Source: G963663735 sp963663735 | GTDB lineage: Bacteria > Acidobacteriota > UBA6911 > RPQK01 > JAPXNP01 | NCBI GenBank assembly: GCA_963663735.2 | Contig: CAXXHN010000001.1 | Location: forward strand, 2,108,001-2,172,000 | Length of the DNA stretch: 64,000 nucleotides | Direction: 5' to 3' | Shown here: positions 27,502 through 37,484 of the stretch, piece by piece | Layout of the letters: each line of letters opens with the position of its first letter | Numbering within the stretch: position 1 is the first letter of the stretch | The notes under the pieces: generated by a model | What the model saw: only the letters and a program-made list of their open reading frames with translations | What the model was told of the DNA's origin: nothing | Database searches by the model: none | Program-made: the position numbers and the translations under genes

Positions 27502-29181
27502 ATGAAATCACATTCGGTAAATCCGATATTATCCATCCTTGTCTGTCTTTTTTTCTTTCAGATTCAGTTTTTGCCGGCCTCCACTTTCAGTGTCTACGAG
27601 TTTCCCGGTGATAAGGATTTTCCTGAAGCAGCTGAACGCGGAGCCCTGCAGTCTTTATGCAGTGAAAGTGAAGGAGAACTGGCCGCTTATTTCAAGTTCA
27701 GGAACATGCCTTTTGACCCGGAACTGGTAGTAACCAGGGAGGAACAGAAATGTCATATCTGGTATGAACCGACCTTACCTGGTTTCCGGGCGGACAGTGA
27801 AAACGATCCGATTCAGGGGCTTGTTTTTGATGTGCATACCCTGAGTTTTCTGTCTGACCGGACCGAAAGCGTGGGGGATTCGCTTGATATGGTAAGGGAG
27901 ATGCTTCCTTACATCCACCGACCGTTGGAGATCACACTTGGAGTCAACTCTTCCCTGGAAGAACAGTGGTATCAGGAAGCCCTTAGCCTCAATTTTGAGG
28001 ATTTGAGGCATACCGTAAAATTTCATGAAACAACTGCGAAAGTTCCCAATCCCTGGGCCCAGGATTATTTAAAAAGCGGAAAAGTGGGAGAAAAGCCGGT
28101 TATTCTCGTTCCGAGGAGGTTACTGGAGGGTTCATCTGCCTATGGGGAGGATTTCCGGATATTCCTGGATGATCTGGTCGACGGACCTTTTGTCCGATCC
28201 CGGCTTTCCTGGGAAGGCGGGGATATCCAGTTTCTGAGGAACCCTAAAAATCCATCGGAAACAATATTGTTTTATGGTGGTTCAGCTAAACAATACTGGG
28301 GCAAAGCTCTGACCGACAAGGAGTATGCCTATGTTCTAAAACGTGAGTTTGGTGCTGACCATGTAGTCAATCTTTCCGGCCTGGAGCCGCATATTGATTA
28401 TTTTGTCTCCTTCATCCCCAAAGAGAACATAGCTCTCGTTTCTGTCCCGGTTACCAACAACCAGGATCTTGCCATGTCCGCTCTTGAAGCGCTTGGTCAG
28501 CGCCTAAAGACTCCCTATACCCATGAAATCCTGGATTTGGCGGTAAATCTTTCAGTCAGCGCTGATGAGTTCAGGAATAACAGGAAAGAGATCAGGGAGG
28601 CAATGGATCTTCTGAAAAAATCTCAGGGTTCGTTATCCATCGAGGGGGAAATCCAGATGAAGGAAAGGATGGAGTCATATGTTCGTCAGAACTGTAGCGA
28701 AGACCCGTATGCCTGTTATTCCGGTGATAACTGGAAGTCACTCTACACGAAAGATCGGCTGCTGCTGAGAGACTGGATTTCTTCAGCTACAGTCCTGCAA
28801 TCAGATGTGGCACAGATTCCGGCGCTGCTTTCCGTGATTGAAAGCCAGCTGCCTGATTTCAATATCACAGGCATGGAACTCCGGGAACAGAAAATCGCTG
28901 AACTGGAAGCTCTGGGCCTGAAAGTTATCCGGATTCCCAGAATTTCTGGAGATAAATCTCTCAAATTATCATGGGCCGGAATCAGCTACGTGAATAATGT
29001 CCTGGTGGACGATACTCTTTTTATCCCTGTCATGGGGCTTACAAAATTTGAAGATTCAGTAATTGATGACCTGCAACGCCAATTGCCTTCCAGTTACAAA
29101 ATAGTACCGGTTTATTCCCGTTTCCTGTTATTGAATAATGGCGGAATTCATTGTGCTACTGGAATAATCCGAGGTAAATGA
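27502..29181 (+). CDS. Exported protein-arginine-deiminase-like enzyme
   Basis: 559 residues with a signal peptide (PILSILVCLFFFQIQFLPAS). The mature protein has the guanidino-group-modifying fold signature in the order seen in peptidylarginine deiminases: WAQDYL (D188), WEGGDIQF (237-244), HIDYFVSF (H297, D299) and NNGGIHCATG (C551). The segments resemble animal PAD (WIQDEM, GHVDEFMSF, GEVHCGTN). It would convert arginine, probably protein arginine, to citrulline outside the cytoplasm. The N-terminal 150 residues are not recognised. ATG 27502 is chosen over TTG 27484 because the signal peptide begins there. It is a single gene. Confidence 0.72.
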   Translation: MKSHSVNPILSILVCLFFFQIQFLPASTFSVYEFPGDKDFPEAAERGALQSLCSESEGELAAYFKFRNMPFDPELVVTREEQKCHIWYEPTLPGFRADSENDPIQGLVFDVHTLSFLSDRTESVGDSLDMVREMLPYIHRPLEITLGVNSSLEEQWYQEALSLNFEDLRHTVKFHETTAKVPNPWAQDYLKSGKVGEKPVILVPRRLLEGSSAYGEDFRIFLDDLVDGPFVRSRLSWEGGDIQFLRNPKNPSETILFYGGSAKQYWGKALTDKEYAYVLKREFGADHVVNLSGLEPHIDYFVSFIPKENIALVSVPVTNNQDLAMSALEALGQRLKTPYTHEILDLAVNLSVSADEFRNNRKEIREAMDLLKKSQGSLSIEGEIQMKERMESYVRQNCSEDPYACYSGDNWKSLYTKDRLLLRDWISSATVLQSDVAQIPALLSVIESQLPDFNITGMELREQKIAELEALGLKVIRIPRISGDKSLKLSWAGISYVNNVLVDDTLFIPVMGLTKFEDSVIDDLQRQLPSSYKIVPVYSRFLLLNNGGIHCATGIIRGK

Positions 29182-29399
29182 GGCTAACGGAGTTCCTGTA
29201 TTCGACCTGGACCGCGCCGTCTCCTGCCGCGGAAGCTGACGAAGCTGGAATCAGCTTGAATTTTCTGGCAGGTGTGAAACTGTATCAGTGATCCGGCGTT
29301 GGTTTTTTGGATGCCGGGGGACAGGAGTTCAGCAAAATACTGCTCAGCTCTGCTCTGTGTTAGGTGGATGTGGGGTTTTACTTGAAAGGAGATGCTCGA

Positions 29400-29804
29400 G
29401 TGATCAAAGGTAGTTGTTTTTGCAAGGCAGTCAGATATGAAATAAACGGCCGACTGCTTTTGTTTGCGAATTGTCACTGTCCTGATTGCCGAAAATTCTC
29501 CGGATCGGCATTTGCCTCGATTCTGGTTATAGAATCCAGGGGATTCAAGGTCACATCCGGGGAGGATAATCTGGTCCATTACCAGTCATCTCCGGGAAAG
29601 CAGCGTTGCTTCTGCAGAACCTGCGGTTGTCATTTGTTCTCGCTGGCGGAACATCGACCCGAGATGGTTTTCGTCAGGGCGGGATCTCTGGATGACGTCC
29701 CCCAGAGAAAGCCCCAAAGTCATTTCTGGACGAGCATGAAAGCTCCGTGGGATGAAATATGTGATTCGCTTCCGCAATACCTGGAGGGATTGCCTCAGAA
29801 ATAA
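29400..29804 (+). CDS. GFA/CENP-V-type zinc protein
   Basis: 134 residues with the paired Cys zinc sites of the glutathione-dependent formaldehyde-activating enzyme (GFA) family: GSCFCKAVRYE, ANCHCPDCRKFSGSAFAS and CFCRTCGCHLF, ending in the usual SLDD and acidic tail. The original Gfa was proposed to help formaldehyde react with glutathione, but for most members the reaction is unproven. GTG 29400 is chosen because GAAAGGA lies 9 bases upstream and the family starts there; GTG 29364 is an in-frame alternative. Confidence 0.87.
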   Translation: MIKGSCFCKAVRYEINGRLLLFANCHCPDCRKFSGSAFASILVIESRGFKVTSGEDNLVHYQSSPGKQRCFCRTCGCHLFSLAEHRPEMVFVRAGSLDDVPQRKPQSHFWTSMKAPWDEICDSLPQYLEGLPQK

Positions 29805-29830
29805 AGGTCTAAACTATCCCTTTTGGGCAT

Positions 29831-29866
29831 TCCTCCCCCCGCGACAGGCTCGGGGCGGGGGGAGGA
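29831..29866. terminator. 12-bp GC-rich hairpin between convergent genes
   Basis: TCCTCCCCCCGC (29831-29842) and its exact complement (29855-29866) enclose a 12-base loop. It lies between the convergent GFA gene and acyl-ligase fusion. There is no T-tract, so termination strength is uncertain. Confidence 0.55.
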
Positions 29867-29989
29867 AGCGAGACGTTGCGCCATATGAGGAGGAATGATC
29901 AATGCTCCCCCTGCTCATTATCAACCACGATTGACGAACCGAAATGGCAGGTCCCGACCCTGGAATTTCCAGCTCATGGTTACAGTCGG

Positions 29990-32476
29990 TCATTCATTCT
30001 TGTCGTAGAATTTCCGTACCTGGTTGTTGACTGCTTCGCACACCTTGTCCGTCAGGGAGGAGTAGCTGTGGCTTTCAGGCAATACCGGCGGCAGGAAGGT
30101 CACTTCAATCGGCTGGAAGAGCCTGGGCAGGAACCTGCCTGTCGGCAGGGCTTCGAAAGCTCCGGCGATGGCTACCGGTACTATTGGGACATTCAGTTCC
30201 CTGCCGAGGATAGCGAATGTTTCTTTAAATTTCCCCAGGCTTCCGTCATTGGTACGGGTGCCCTCGGGAAAGATTATTACATTCCTGCCCCTCTTCAGGG
30301 CACTGGCCAGGCTTTGGATAGATTCCTTCAGGTTGCTGTTGAGGTCCAGAACGATTACGTTATTTGTACGAGCCAGGAACTTTACCCATTTCATTCGCAC
30401 ATGTTCAGCCTTGGCATAAAAATAGGTTTTTTTCATGATCCTGTTTTTTATGAATATGGATACCAGCAGTCCGTCCAGGAAGCTTTGGTGGTTTGGAGCC
30501 AGGATGAAGGGGCCATCAGGCAGGTTCTCGAATCCCCTGCCTTTAATCCTGAAGTAGCTCTTCAGAAACAGCCGGGCGCTGTGGTTGATCCAGCCCATGG
30601 TGAACCAGGTTTCAGGCAGTTGAAAGTGAGTTTTTTCCTTTAACAATTCACCCCAACGCACGGTGGTAATGTCGCTGATATGTTTTTTCCTCTGGTTGAC
30701 CAGTTCGGCCAATTTTTCAATACTCGAGCAATTGACGATATCTTCATCTGAGAGTTCACAGCCGAAAGTGGTTTTGATGAAATACTGCAGGCTCACCTTT
30801 TCCAGGGAATCCAGGCCGAGGTCAATTTCCAGGTGGTCTCCGGGATAAACAGGCACTCCAATTCTTTCAGACAGGTAATCCCTGATTATGCCGTACTCCC
30901 TTAAGGAGGGCTCCTTCTGTTGTGCATGTTTGGAGGCGCGGTCCGGCTTCTCCAGCAGTTTAGGCAATTCATGGCGTTTCAGCTTGCTCAGCCTGGTACG
31001 AGGAAAGGGTTCTCTGACTATGGTAAATTTAATAATTTTTTTGGAGGGAGTGCACTTTCGGTTGTACTTATCAATGACCTTCCAGCGAATGGTTTCTTCA
31101 ATCTCATGGACACCCTGTTTGGTCAATTCCGCCATGTTCGGCAAGATCAGGGCATGGAGGTTTCCATCAGCCATCAGTACCGCTACATCTTCAATCAGAT
31201 TGGAATAGGCAGGGAGTTTTTTCTCAATTTCTTCAGGATTGATGTTTTTACCATTGGGCAGGACAATGATTTCTTTGAGGCGCCCGGTCACGAAAATGTG
31301 TCCGTCTTCGTCTACGTAACCCAGGTCTCCGGTATGCAGCCATCCGTTTTTAAGTATGGCGTTTGTTTCATCAGGGCGTTTGTAATATCCCTGCATGACA
31401 TTTGCTCCCCGGACGGTGATTTCCTCGTTCACAATCCGGATTTCATTTATCTTCATTACCTGGCCGGAGGCGCCGGCGCGCTGTTCTCCGGGGTGGGTGA
31501 AAGCGATCATCGGAGCGGTTTCAGTCATGCCGTAACCGGCAAGTAACTCAAATCCCAGGGTGCGGAAGTCGCGGACTACATCAAAATCCGGAGCAGCTCC
31601 TCCACAGGGCATATAGGTAATGTGTCCGCCGAATTTACTCTGGACCTTCGCAAAAACCCGGCGGGAAAAGCTGAAAGAGTCCACTTTTTCAGCCAGCCGA
31701 AAGAGCAGGGTGGCCACTTTGTTGGCATGGATCTTGGTCATGATTCCGTCCCGGAACATTTTGAAGAGCCGGGGCACCCCGATTACGATGTTCACTTTCC
31801 AGTCGCACATGGCCTTGAGGATGCTGTCGCTGTTCAGGGCTTCCACGAAGGCCATAGTTGCTCCCATGGATATCGGAATTATCATGGTGCCTGCAAGTGG
31901 GAAGATATGATGGAGAGGGAGGAGAACCAGGACACGGCTGTCAGATCTGTATATGGGTATATCCTCTGATACGGCATGGACATTTGTCTGCAGGTTGCGG
32001 AAGGAAAGCATGACACCCTTGGGGGTCCCTGTAGTCCCTGAGGTATAAAGAATGACAGCAGTTTCATCCAGGTCATGATCAGGAGGTTCCGCCGGTGGTG
32101 TGGAATCCTCTATCGCAACTGATTCAATATCAATAACCAGCGGTGAAAAATCGAGACTGTCTAGTGTCTCATCCATAACCGGTCGACAGCCGGGAGAGCA
32201 GAATACCGCCGCGGGCGAACAGTCCGCCAGGGTAAATGCCACATCCTCAGCAGATGACATGAAGTCGACAGGAACCGGAATGCACTGATTCTGCCAGATG
32301 GAATAAAAGGCATAAACCCATTCAGGCCTGTTTTCAGAGAAAATAACAATCCGGCTTCCAGGGTCAGCCGTAAATGTATGAGCATACGCCGTGATTTGTC
32401 TGAGCAGGCTTGAATAGGAAATAACCTGTTCCTGGAAGCAAAGAGCCGGTCTTTCACTTGGTTTTATGAATTTCAA
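29990..32476 (-). CDS. AMP-ligase / acyl carrier / PlsC acyltransferase fusion
   Basis: 828 residues, three domains. Residues 1-520: acyl-activating AMP-ligase, with YTSGTTGTPKG at 144-154 and the hinge and C-terminal motifs LHTGDLGYVDEDG and VTGRLKEIIVLPNGKNI. Residues 525-605: acyl carrier domain with the phosphopantetheine serine S557 (LGLDSLEKV). Residues 635-828: PlsC acyltransferase with NHQSFLD (H663, D668) and FPEGTR. It could activate a fatty acid, hold it on its own carrier and pass it to a lysophospholipid. E. coli Aas has the acyltransferase first and no carrier. TTG 32476, with GGGGA 6 bases upstream, is the best start; upstream sequence to 32707 lacks homology. Confidence 0.85.
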   Translation of the reverse strand: MKFIKPSERPALCFQEQVISYSSLLRQITAYAHTFTADPGSRIVIFSENRPEWVYAFYSIWQNQCIPVPVDFMSSAEDVAFTLADCSPAAVFCSPGCRPVMDETLDSLDFSPLVIDIESVAIEDSTPPAEPPDHDLDETAVILYTSGTTGTPKGVMLSFRNLQTNVHAVSEDIPIYRSDSRVLVLLPLHHIFPLAGTMIIPISMGATMAFVEALNSDSILKAMCDWKVNIVIGVPRLFKMFRDGIMTKIHANKVATLLFRLAEKVDSFSFSRRVFAKVQSKFGGHITYMPCGGAAPDFDVVRDFRTLGFELLAGYGMTETAPMIAFTHPGEQRAGASGQVMKINEIRIVNEEITVRGANVMQGYYKRPDETNAILKNGWLHTGDLGYVDEDGHIFVTGRLKEIIVLPNGKNINPEEIEKKLPAYSNLIEDVAVLMADGNLHALILPNMAELTKQGVHEIEETIRWKVIDKYNRKCTPSKKIIKFTIVREPFPRTRLSKLKRHELPKLLEKPDRASKHAQQKEPSLREYGIIRDYLSERIGVPVYPGDHLEIDLGLDSLEKVSLQYFIKTTFGCELSDEDIVNCSSIEKLAELVNQRKKHISDITTVRWGELLKEKTHFQLPETWFTMGWINHSARLFLKSYFRIKGRGFENLPDGPFILAPNHQSFLDGLLVSIFIKNRIMKKTYFYAKAEHVRMKWVKFLARTNNVIVLDLNSNLKESIQSLASALKRGRNVIIFPEGTRTNDGSLGKFKETFAILGRELNVPIVPVAIAGAFEALPTGRFLPRLFQPIEVTFLPPVLPESHSYSSLTDKVCEAVNNQVRKFYDKNE

Positions 32477-32963
32477 AGCAAGTCCCCACTGTTTATCAGG
32501 TTTCTGGTAAAAAAATATCCACGTATTATACCCTGAGATTCCTCGATCTACATAACAATAACGTGATGCCGAAATGGTGGGGGACGATGCGTGCCATCTC
32601 ATGAGAGGGCCTGTTAAGCCAGGATCGCTTGCGGGTTGGTGCTTCGAAATCAGATGATTCCACAGTTGCGGCAGACAGGCGGCAGGATTTTTTCGGTTTT
32701 TCCACAAAGTAGTAGAGGATGTTAATTGAATGCTTCACTGGAATGATTTCTGGGGAGAAAGCGCTTATTTTGTCACTGTTTATTAATATTATGGACCGTC
32801 AGGAGAGTTTTTTCAGGACTTTCATTGCTTCGAGAAGCGAAACACGGCAGTTATTGACAGCTTTTCCTAAACAGGTTTCCAGTAGTACCGGAATCGGCAG
32901 GCCGCCGCACCTGTTACCGACTAGGGAAACCTGAGGGAATTGGTTTTATGCAGGGGTGTCGAA
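32477..32963. other. Divergent intergenic region, no gene seen
   Basis: About 490 bases between the acyl-ligase fusion (minus) and the HD-GYP regulator (plus). Open frames here have no recognisable content. Promoters for both genes are expected; none is clear enough to mark. Confidence 0.5.
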
Positions 32964-34034
32964 ATGGATGGAAACGACAGAAGCAGGATTTTTGTTATTG
33001 AAGATAATCAGGAAGACATTTCTGTGATAAACAGCATTCTTTCAGCTGAATATGACATCTCCCTCTTTGAAAAAGGGGAAACGGCGCTTCAAACATTGAA
33101 GACCGAAAATCCTGACCTGATCCTCCTTGATCTGTCATTGCCGGGATTGGATGGCTTTGATTTTTGCAGGAAACTGAAAGCAATTGACAGCGGGGCGCGG
33201 GATATTCCGTTGGTAGTCCTTTCTTCATTGCATGATCCGGAAAAGGAAGAGGCAGCCTTGTCGACAGGTGCCATTGATTATATTGCGAAACCAGTGCATG
33301 GACCCCTACTCCGAGCCAGGGTTAAAAACTATCTGGAACTGAAAAAGAACAGGGACAACCTGGAGAGCCTGGTCCAGCAGAGAACCATTGAGTTACTGCT
33401 CACCAAGAAAGCCACCATTACCGGAATGACTGTCATGGCGGAGCGCCGTGACCCGGAAACCGAAGGACACCTGGAGAGGACCAAACGGATTGTAAAATGC
33501 CTGGCTGAGAATATCTCGTCAGCATTTCCCGAAGAACTCACGGAGGAGGAAATAGACCTCCTGTACCAGTCGGCACCTCTCCATGATATCGGGAAAATTG
33601 GCATTCCTGACCGGATTCTTCTTAAGCCGGCTTCCCTGACCAGGGAAGAATATGAAGAGATGAAGAGCCATACAATAATCGGAAGCAAGATCATATATGA
33701 AGCTGAGAAAGATCTGGGATCCAACAGTTTTCTGCGTATGGCAAGGGAGATATCAGAGTGCCATCATGAAAACTGGGATGGCACCGGGTATCCTCACTCG
33801 TTGAAAGGGGAAGAGATTCCTTTGAGCGCCCGCCTGATGACAGTTGCGGATGTTTATGATGCCCTGGTGAGCAAGCGTCCTTATAAAGAACCTTTTACCC
33901 ATAAACAAGCCATGGACATCATTTTAAAAGGGGACAGGAGGACGAAACCGGAACATTTTGATCCGACGGTATTGGCGTCCTTCAGAGACAGGAATCTGGC
34001 AATCAACAAAATTGCGATTAAGTATGCGGATTGA
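32964..34034 (+). CDS. Response regulator with HD-GYP phosphodiesterase domain
   Basis: 356 residues (RpfG type). Residues 1-125 are a receiver domain: acidic pair near the start (IEDNQED), phospho-acceptor D56 (LLDLSLPG) and the KP motif (IAKPV). After a short helical linker comes an HD-GYP domain with H207-D208 (HDIGKIGIPD), HHENWDGTGYP (GYP at 275-277) and the DVYDAL helix, so all catalytic motifs are kept. It should hydrolyse c-di-GMP under control of an unlinked sensor kinase; none is adjacent. ATG 32964 has an AGGGGT site; TTG 32940 is a weaker option. Confidence 0.93.
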   Translation: MDGNDRSRIFVIEDNQEDISVINSILSAEYDISLFEKGETALQTLKTENPDLILLDLSLPGLDGFDFCRKLKAIDSGARDIPLVVLSSLHDPEKEEAALSTGAIDYIAKPVHGPLLRARVKNYLELKKNRDNLESLVQQRTIELLLTKKATITGMTVMAERRDPETEGHLERTKRIVKCLAENISSAFPEELTEEEIDLLYQSAPLHDIGKIGIPDRILLKPASLTREEYEEMKSHTIIGSKIIYEAEKDLGSNSFLRMAREISECHHENWDGTGYPHSLKGEEIPLSARLMTVADVYDALVSKRPYKEPFTHKQAMDIILKGDRRTKPEHFDPTVLASFRDRNLAINKIAIKYAD

Positions 34035-34200
34035 TTTGCAGGTCTCGATGATTTCTGTGTGACGAGGCGGTTACGCCCCGGGCTTGGAGAGGCTCGAGAT
34101 TGAAATTAAGCATTTTCAAAGAGCAATAAACAGACCAAAGGTTCATTATGGAGGATTCCTCCATTGCCGAACCAGGACCTCTCAGTAGGAGCCCGCGGTT

Positions 34201-34806
34201 TTAGTCTTTAGAATCGGATTCTTTACTTCGAATTAAACTGCGGTTTTCCTTCAGGAGATTTTCTATTTTATTGATTATTTCCGGGGGTGACACTCCCCTG
34301 CCCACCAATTGACCCTGACGGTTGAATATCAGGTTGGTGGGGACTTCATCAATATCAAAATGCCTGGGAAGTTCTCCACTGAATCCGTTCCTGTTAAACA
34401 GCTGAGGCCAGCCCATTCTGGCAGCATTGCGTCGCAGCCATCTTTTTTTAGTTATTGTTTCCGTGTTATCCAGATTGATGCCGAGGATTAAAACGTCGCG
34501 GTCTTTGTATTTTTCATGGATTTCTTTAAATTTAGGAATCTGTTTCAGACAGGGAGCACACCAGGTGGCCCAGAATTCCAAGATTACTATTTTCCCCTCC
34601 AGACTGCTTTTATTCCAGGATTGACCGTCTATGCCCTGCAATACTATTTCTTCCGGAATTGTGTCTCTTCGCGCATTTTGCCCATGGCGACGCCCATGAT
34701 GATGTTGTCTTTTCCCCTGGGTGGCTGGAGAGTTTCCTGCCGGGAGAGTCAATCCCAGGGATAGTAGTACGAGAATGAAAATAGTTGTTATACTGTTTTT
34801 TTTCAT
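34201..34806 (-). CDS. TlpA-like periplasmic thioredoxin-fold protein
   Basis: 201 residues with a signal peptide (TTIFILVLLSLGLTLPAG), a His/Arg-rich stretch (QHHHGRRHGQNARRD, about 34-48) that could bind metal, then a TlpA/ResA thioredoxin fold with WATWCAPC (C83, C86) and the cis-Pro loop EVPTNLIF. Such proteins reduce periplasmic disulfides, often for c-type cytochrome or metal-site maturation. It lies downstream of the TonB receptor on the same strand and probably works with it. The last residues (SKESDSKD) are a charged tail. Confidence 0.88.
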   Translation of the reverse strand: MKKNSITTIFILVLLSLGLTLPAGNSPATQGKRQHHHGRRHGQNARRDTIPEEIVLQGIDGQSWNKSSLEGKIVILEFWATWCAPCLKQIPKFKEIHEKYKDRDVLILGINLDNTETITKKRWLRRNAARMGWPQLFNRNGFSGELPRHFDIDEVPTNLIFNRQGQLVGRGVSPPEIINKIENLLKENRSLIRSKESDSKD

Positions 34807-34827
34807 TTTATCGTTTGTTTCTTAAGT

Positions 34828-34860
34828 GCCGGATACTTCTTCTATCGAGAAGCATCCGGC
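34828..34860. terminator. Hairpin between the TonB receptor and TlpA genes
   Basis: GCCGGATACTTCT (34828-34840) pairs with AGAAGCATCCGGC (34848-34860) with one mismatch. A T run follows on the plus side (34861-34865), so it can end plus-strand RNA; on the minus strand it sits in the leader of the TlpA gene and may reduce readthrough from the receptor gene. Confidence 0.5.
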
Positions 34861-35021
34861 TTTTTGGGTTTATTATTACTTTCTATCGCTGCTATCCTGA
34901 TGGGTGAGAAACGCGACTACGTTGCAACATCAAAACAGATGGAGGCTTACCTAATCATCTCGTCGGTTGCGGTCTCTTCAATCCTTCAGAATTCGCAATA
35001 AAACCGGATCAGGATTAGAAA

Positions 35022-37346
35022 TCATAAATCGAAACCCACGGACAGGAAAAAGGTCCTGGGGGTTCTGGGGCCCCAGAGATAACCGGCATCTCGATAGATT
35101 GTTTTATCGAGATCATCCTGGTATTTGTCAGTAAGATTTCTTATTCCTATGTTTATTTTCATTTTTTGACTGTCACTTCTGGAAATAGAGAAATTCCTGC
35201 TGTAACTGGCATCAATGATTCCCCAGGCCGGAGTTGTCTCCAGGCGGTCTTCATCAATATATCCAGCATAATGTGGTATTTTTGATCCGCTTTCAAATCT
35301 GGATGCAATGAAGAAGTCCCCAATCTTCCGATTGAAATAGATCAGGGAAACACTGCCATATCTGTTAGGGGTGCTGAAGTAGTCTTTGCTGTCGAAATCA
35401 GGATCAGGATTATCGAATTTTGCCCGTTGTTCAACAACTCCGGCTTCAATTTGAAATAGGTCAGCTATACCATAGCCAAGGTTAAACTCTATTCCGTAAA
35501 CGCTTGATTTTCCATGATTTATTCTGGTAAATTCATATTCTTCGGTATCGGGAAGGTCATCTTCCACAACCAGGAAAAGATCCTTGATTTCGGTATCGAA
35601 TCCATTTATTTCCAGCAGGCCGTTACCGCGGCCGATTACAGGATGCCAGTCCAGACCCAAAGTATAGGTGAGAGAACTTTCCTCCTTGAGATCTGGACTA
35701 TTCCTAATGATCTGACCTTCACCATTAACCTGGGTTATGTGCAGGTCTTCATCAAAGACCTGGGGAGCCAGAAATCCAGAAGCAACTGCACCCCTGATTT
35801 TCAAATCGAGAGAAGGTGACCACATCAGTGCGGCGCGGGGCGATAGAATCGGATCGTCAAGTCCCGAATGCTTGTCGACACGGAATCCATACACAAGCTC
35901 AAAGCCATTAAGGAAGAACCAGTCATCCTGGATGTAGGCACCCAGGTTGTGATAGGTTTCATCGGTGATTCGGTTATATGACGGTTGGGTATCCTTCATG
36001 GAATCAGATCTGAACTGGGCTCCCCAGGAGAAAAAATGTGAACCAAAGTAATGGTTTACCTGTCCGTCAAGCAGCCAGAGTGGATTTTTACTTTCTCCGT
36101 AGGCATTCGGGTCCTGTTCGGACCCGTAGTAAGAATCCCTTTTGGTATTGGCCAGGGAAAACGAGAGCCTATAATCCAGTTTTGTGCTGGGAGCATGGAA
36201 CCAGCTGGTTCCGATGCTGTACCGATTACTTTCGACTGCTTCGGTTAAGTCGGCCTCGTCCTTTCTCAGATTCAGCTTGTTACCACCTCTTCGATCCTCC
36301 CACATGTAATTGAAGTCTATGGTGAGCTTGGCGCTTTGATCAAAAAAGTTTTGTCCCAGTCGGAGCCCTGATACCGAGAGCTGTCTGTCAGAAAACTCAG
36401 TTATGGCGTCATCATTGAGGTCCATGGGATTGGAATTGTCCGCCTGGGTAAAGGCGGTGATATAGGTATCTCTCGATTTGGAAACCCAGTCGGCGATGGT
36501 GCCAAATGACTGAACTGGTGTCCCTGATATCCATTCCGAGGATCCATAAATGTGGACACTGTTTTGGGAAGGGATGTGAGAGATGACATTGACAACACCT
36601 CCGACTGCTCCAGGTCCATAGACAGCAGAGCCTCCTCCTTTGACTATCTCGACACGATCAATCATTTGGGCCGGTATATGGTCAACTCCATAAACCATTG
36701 CCAGCGATGACATTGTCGGGAGGCCATCGAATAATATTTGGGTGTAAGGTCCTTGCAGCCCCAACATCCTGATAGTCTTAAAGTTGCAGTTTTGGCAACC
36801 GCTCTCAACCCTGATTCCAGGATTGTATTCAACGGCATCGCCAAGGGTTTTGGCCTTCGACAGCTTGATTATTTCCGGGAGGATGAGTTCAGTTCTTATC
36901 GGAACGTCCTCCAGCCGTTTTTCAGTACGGGTGGCTGCGGTTACTGTAATGCTTTCCCTGATTGCTTCCGGGTGAAGAGTGATCATTATTCCTGTGGCCC
37001 CTCCTTTAATATCTCCCACCTCTTTTGTAGTGAAGCCTGGGTAAGTAACCAAAAGATCCATCGGATCCGTGAAGATTTGCTCAAAACAGAAACGTCCTTC
37101 TTGATCACTGGATGTTTGCAGGGGCTTAGCGTCGGTTGTTTGACTGATCAGAGACAGATCCGCACCTGCCACAGCGTTTTTTAATGGGTCCATTACAACA
37201 CCAGAGACGAGACATCGTCTTGTCTCTGGTGTCGCATCTTGACTTGCGGCGAAACCTTGTGTGAATAAAAAGCATATGCATAGTTGAATGGTTAGAAATT
37301 TGCTTAATGATTTATAGTACTTGGGAAAATAGATAATCCTGTTCAT
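35022..37346 (-). CDS. TonB-dependent outer-membrane receptor
   Basis: 774 residues: signal peptide, a carboxypeptidase-regulatory (Ig-like) domain (about 45-125, ending in the YPGFTTKEV region), a plug domain and a beta-barrel finishing in the terminal FFLSVGFDL. The plug contains a CxxC pair at C184 and C187 (GCQNC) just before LGLQGPYTQILFDG, a trait of a receptor subgroup that I believe goes with metal- or cofactor-related loci. The small Cys protein gene lies upstream and the TlpA gene downstream on the same strand. The ligand is unknown. Confidence 0.92.
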   Translation of the reverse strand: MNRIIYFPKYYKSLSKFLTIQLCICFLFTQGFAASQDATPETRRCLVSGVVMDPLKNAVAGADLSLISQTTDAKPLQTSSDQEGRFCFEQIFTDPMDLLVTYPGFTTKEVGDIKGGATGIMITLHPEAIRESITVTAATRTEKRLEDVPIRTELILPEIIKLSKAKTLGDAVEYNPGIRVESGCQNCNFKTIRMLGLQGPYTQILFDGLPTMSSLAMVYGVDHIPAQMIDRVEIVKGGGSAVYGPGAVGGVVNVISHIPSQNSVHIYGSSEWISGTPVQSFGTIADWVSKSRDTYITAFTQADNSNPMDLNDDAITEFSDRQLSVSGLRLGQNFFDQSAKLTIDFNYMWEDRRGGNKLNLRKDEADLTEAVESNRYSIGTSWFHAPSTKLDYRLSFSLANTKRDSYYGSEQDPNAYGESKNPLWLLDGQVNHYFGSHFFSWGAQFRSDSMKDTQPSYNRITDETYHNLGAYIQDDWFFLNGFELVYGFRVDKHSGLDDPILSPRAALMWSPSLDLKIRGAVASGFLAPQVFDEDLHITQVNGEGQIIRNSPDLKEESSLTYTLGLDWHPVIGRGNGLLEINGFDTEIKDLFLVVEDDLPDTEEYEFTRINHGKSSVYGIEFNLGYGIADLFQIEAGVVEQRAKFDNPDPDFDSKDYFSTPNRYGSVSLIYFNRKIGDFFIASRFESGSKIPHYAGYIDEDRLETTPAWGIIDASYSRNFSISRSDSQKMKINIGIRNLTDKYQDDLDKTIYRDAGYLWGPRTPRTFFLSVGFDL

Positions 37347-37484
37347 GTCTCATTTCTCCAGGCATGGCTCACCAGGGACAGCAATCCCTGGGCATGCCGA
37401 ATTTATTTAATCTGGGTATTTGATTAATTGAGAATGCATCACTTAATAGTGCATGCATTTTGGAGTTTTATAGCGCGTTGAGGA

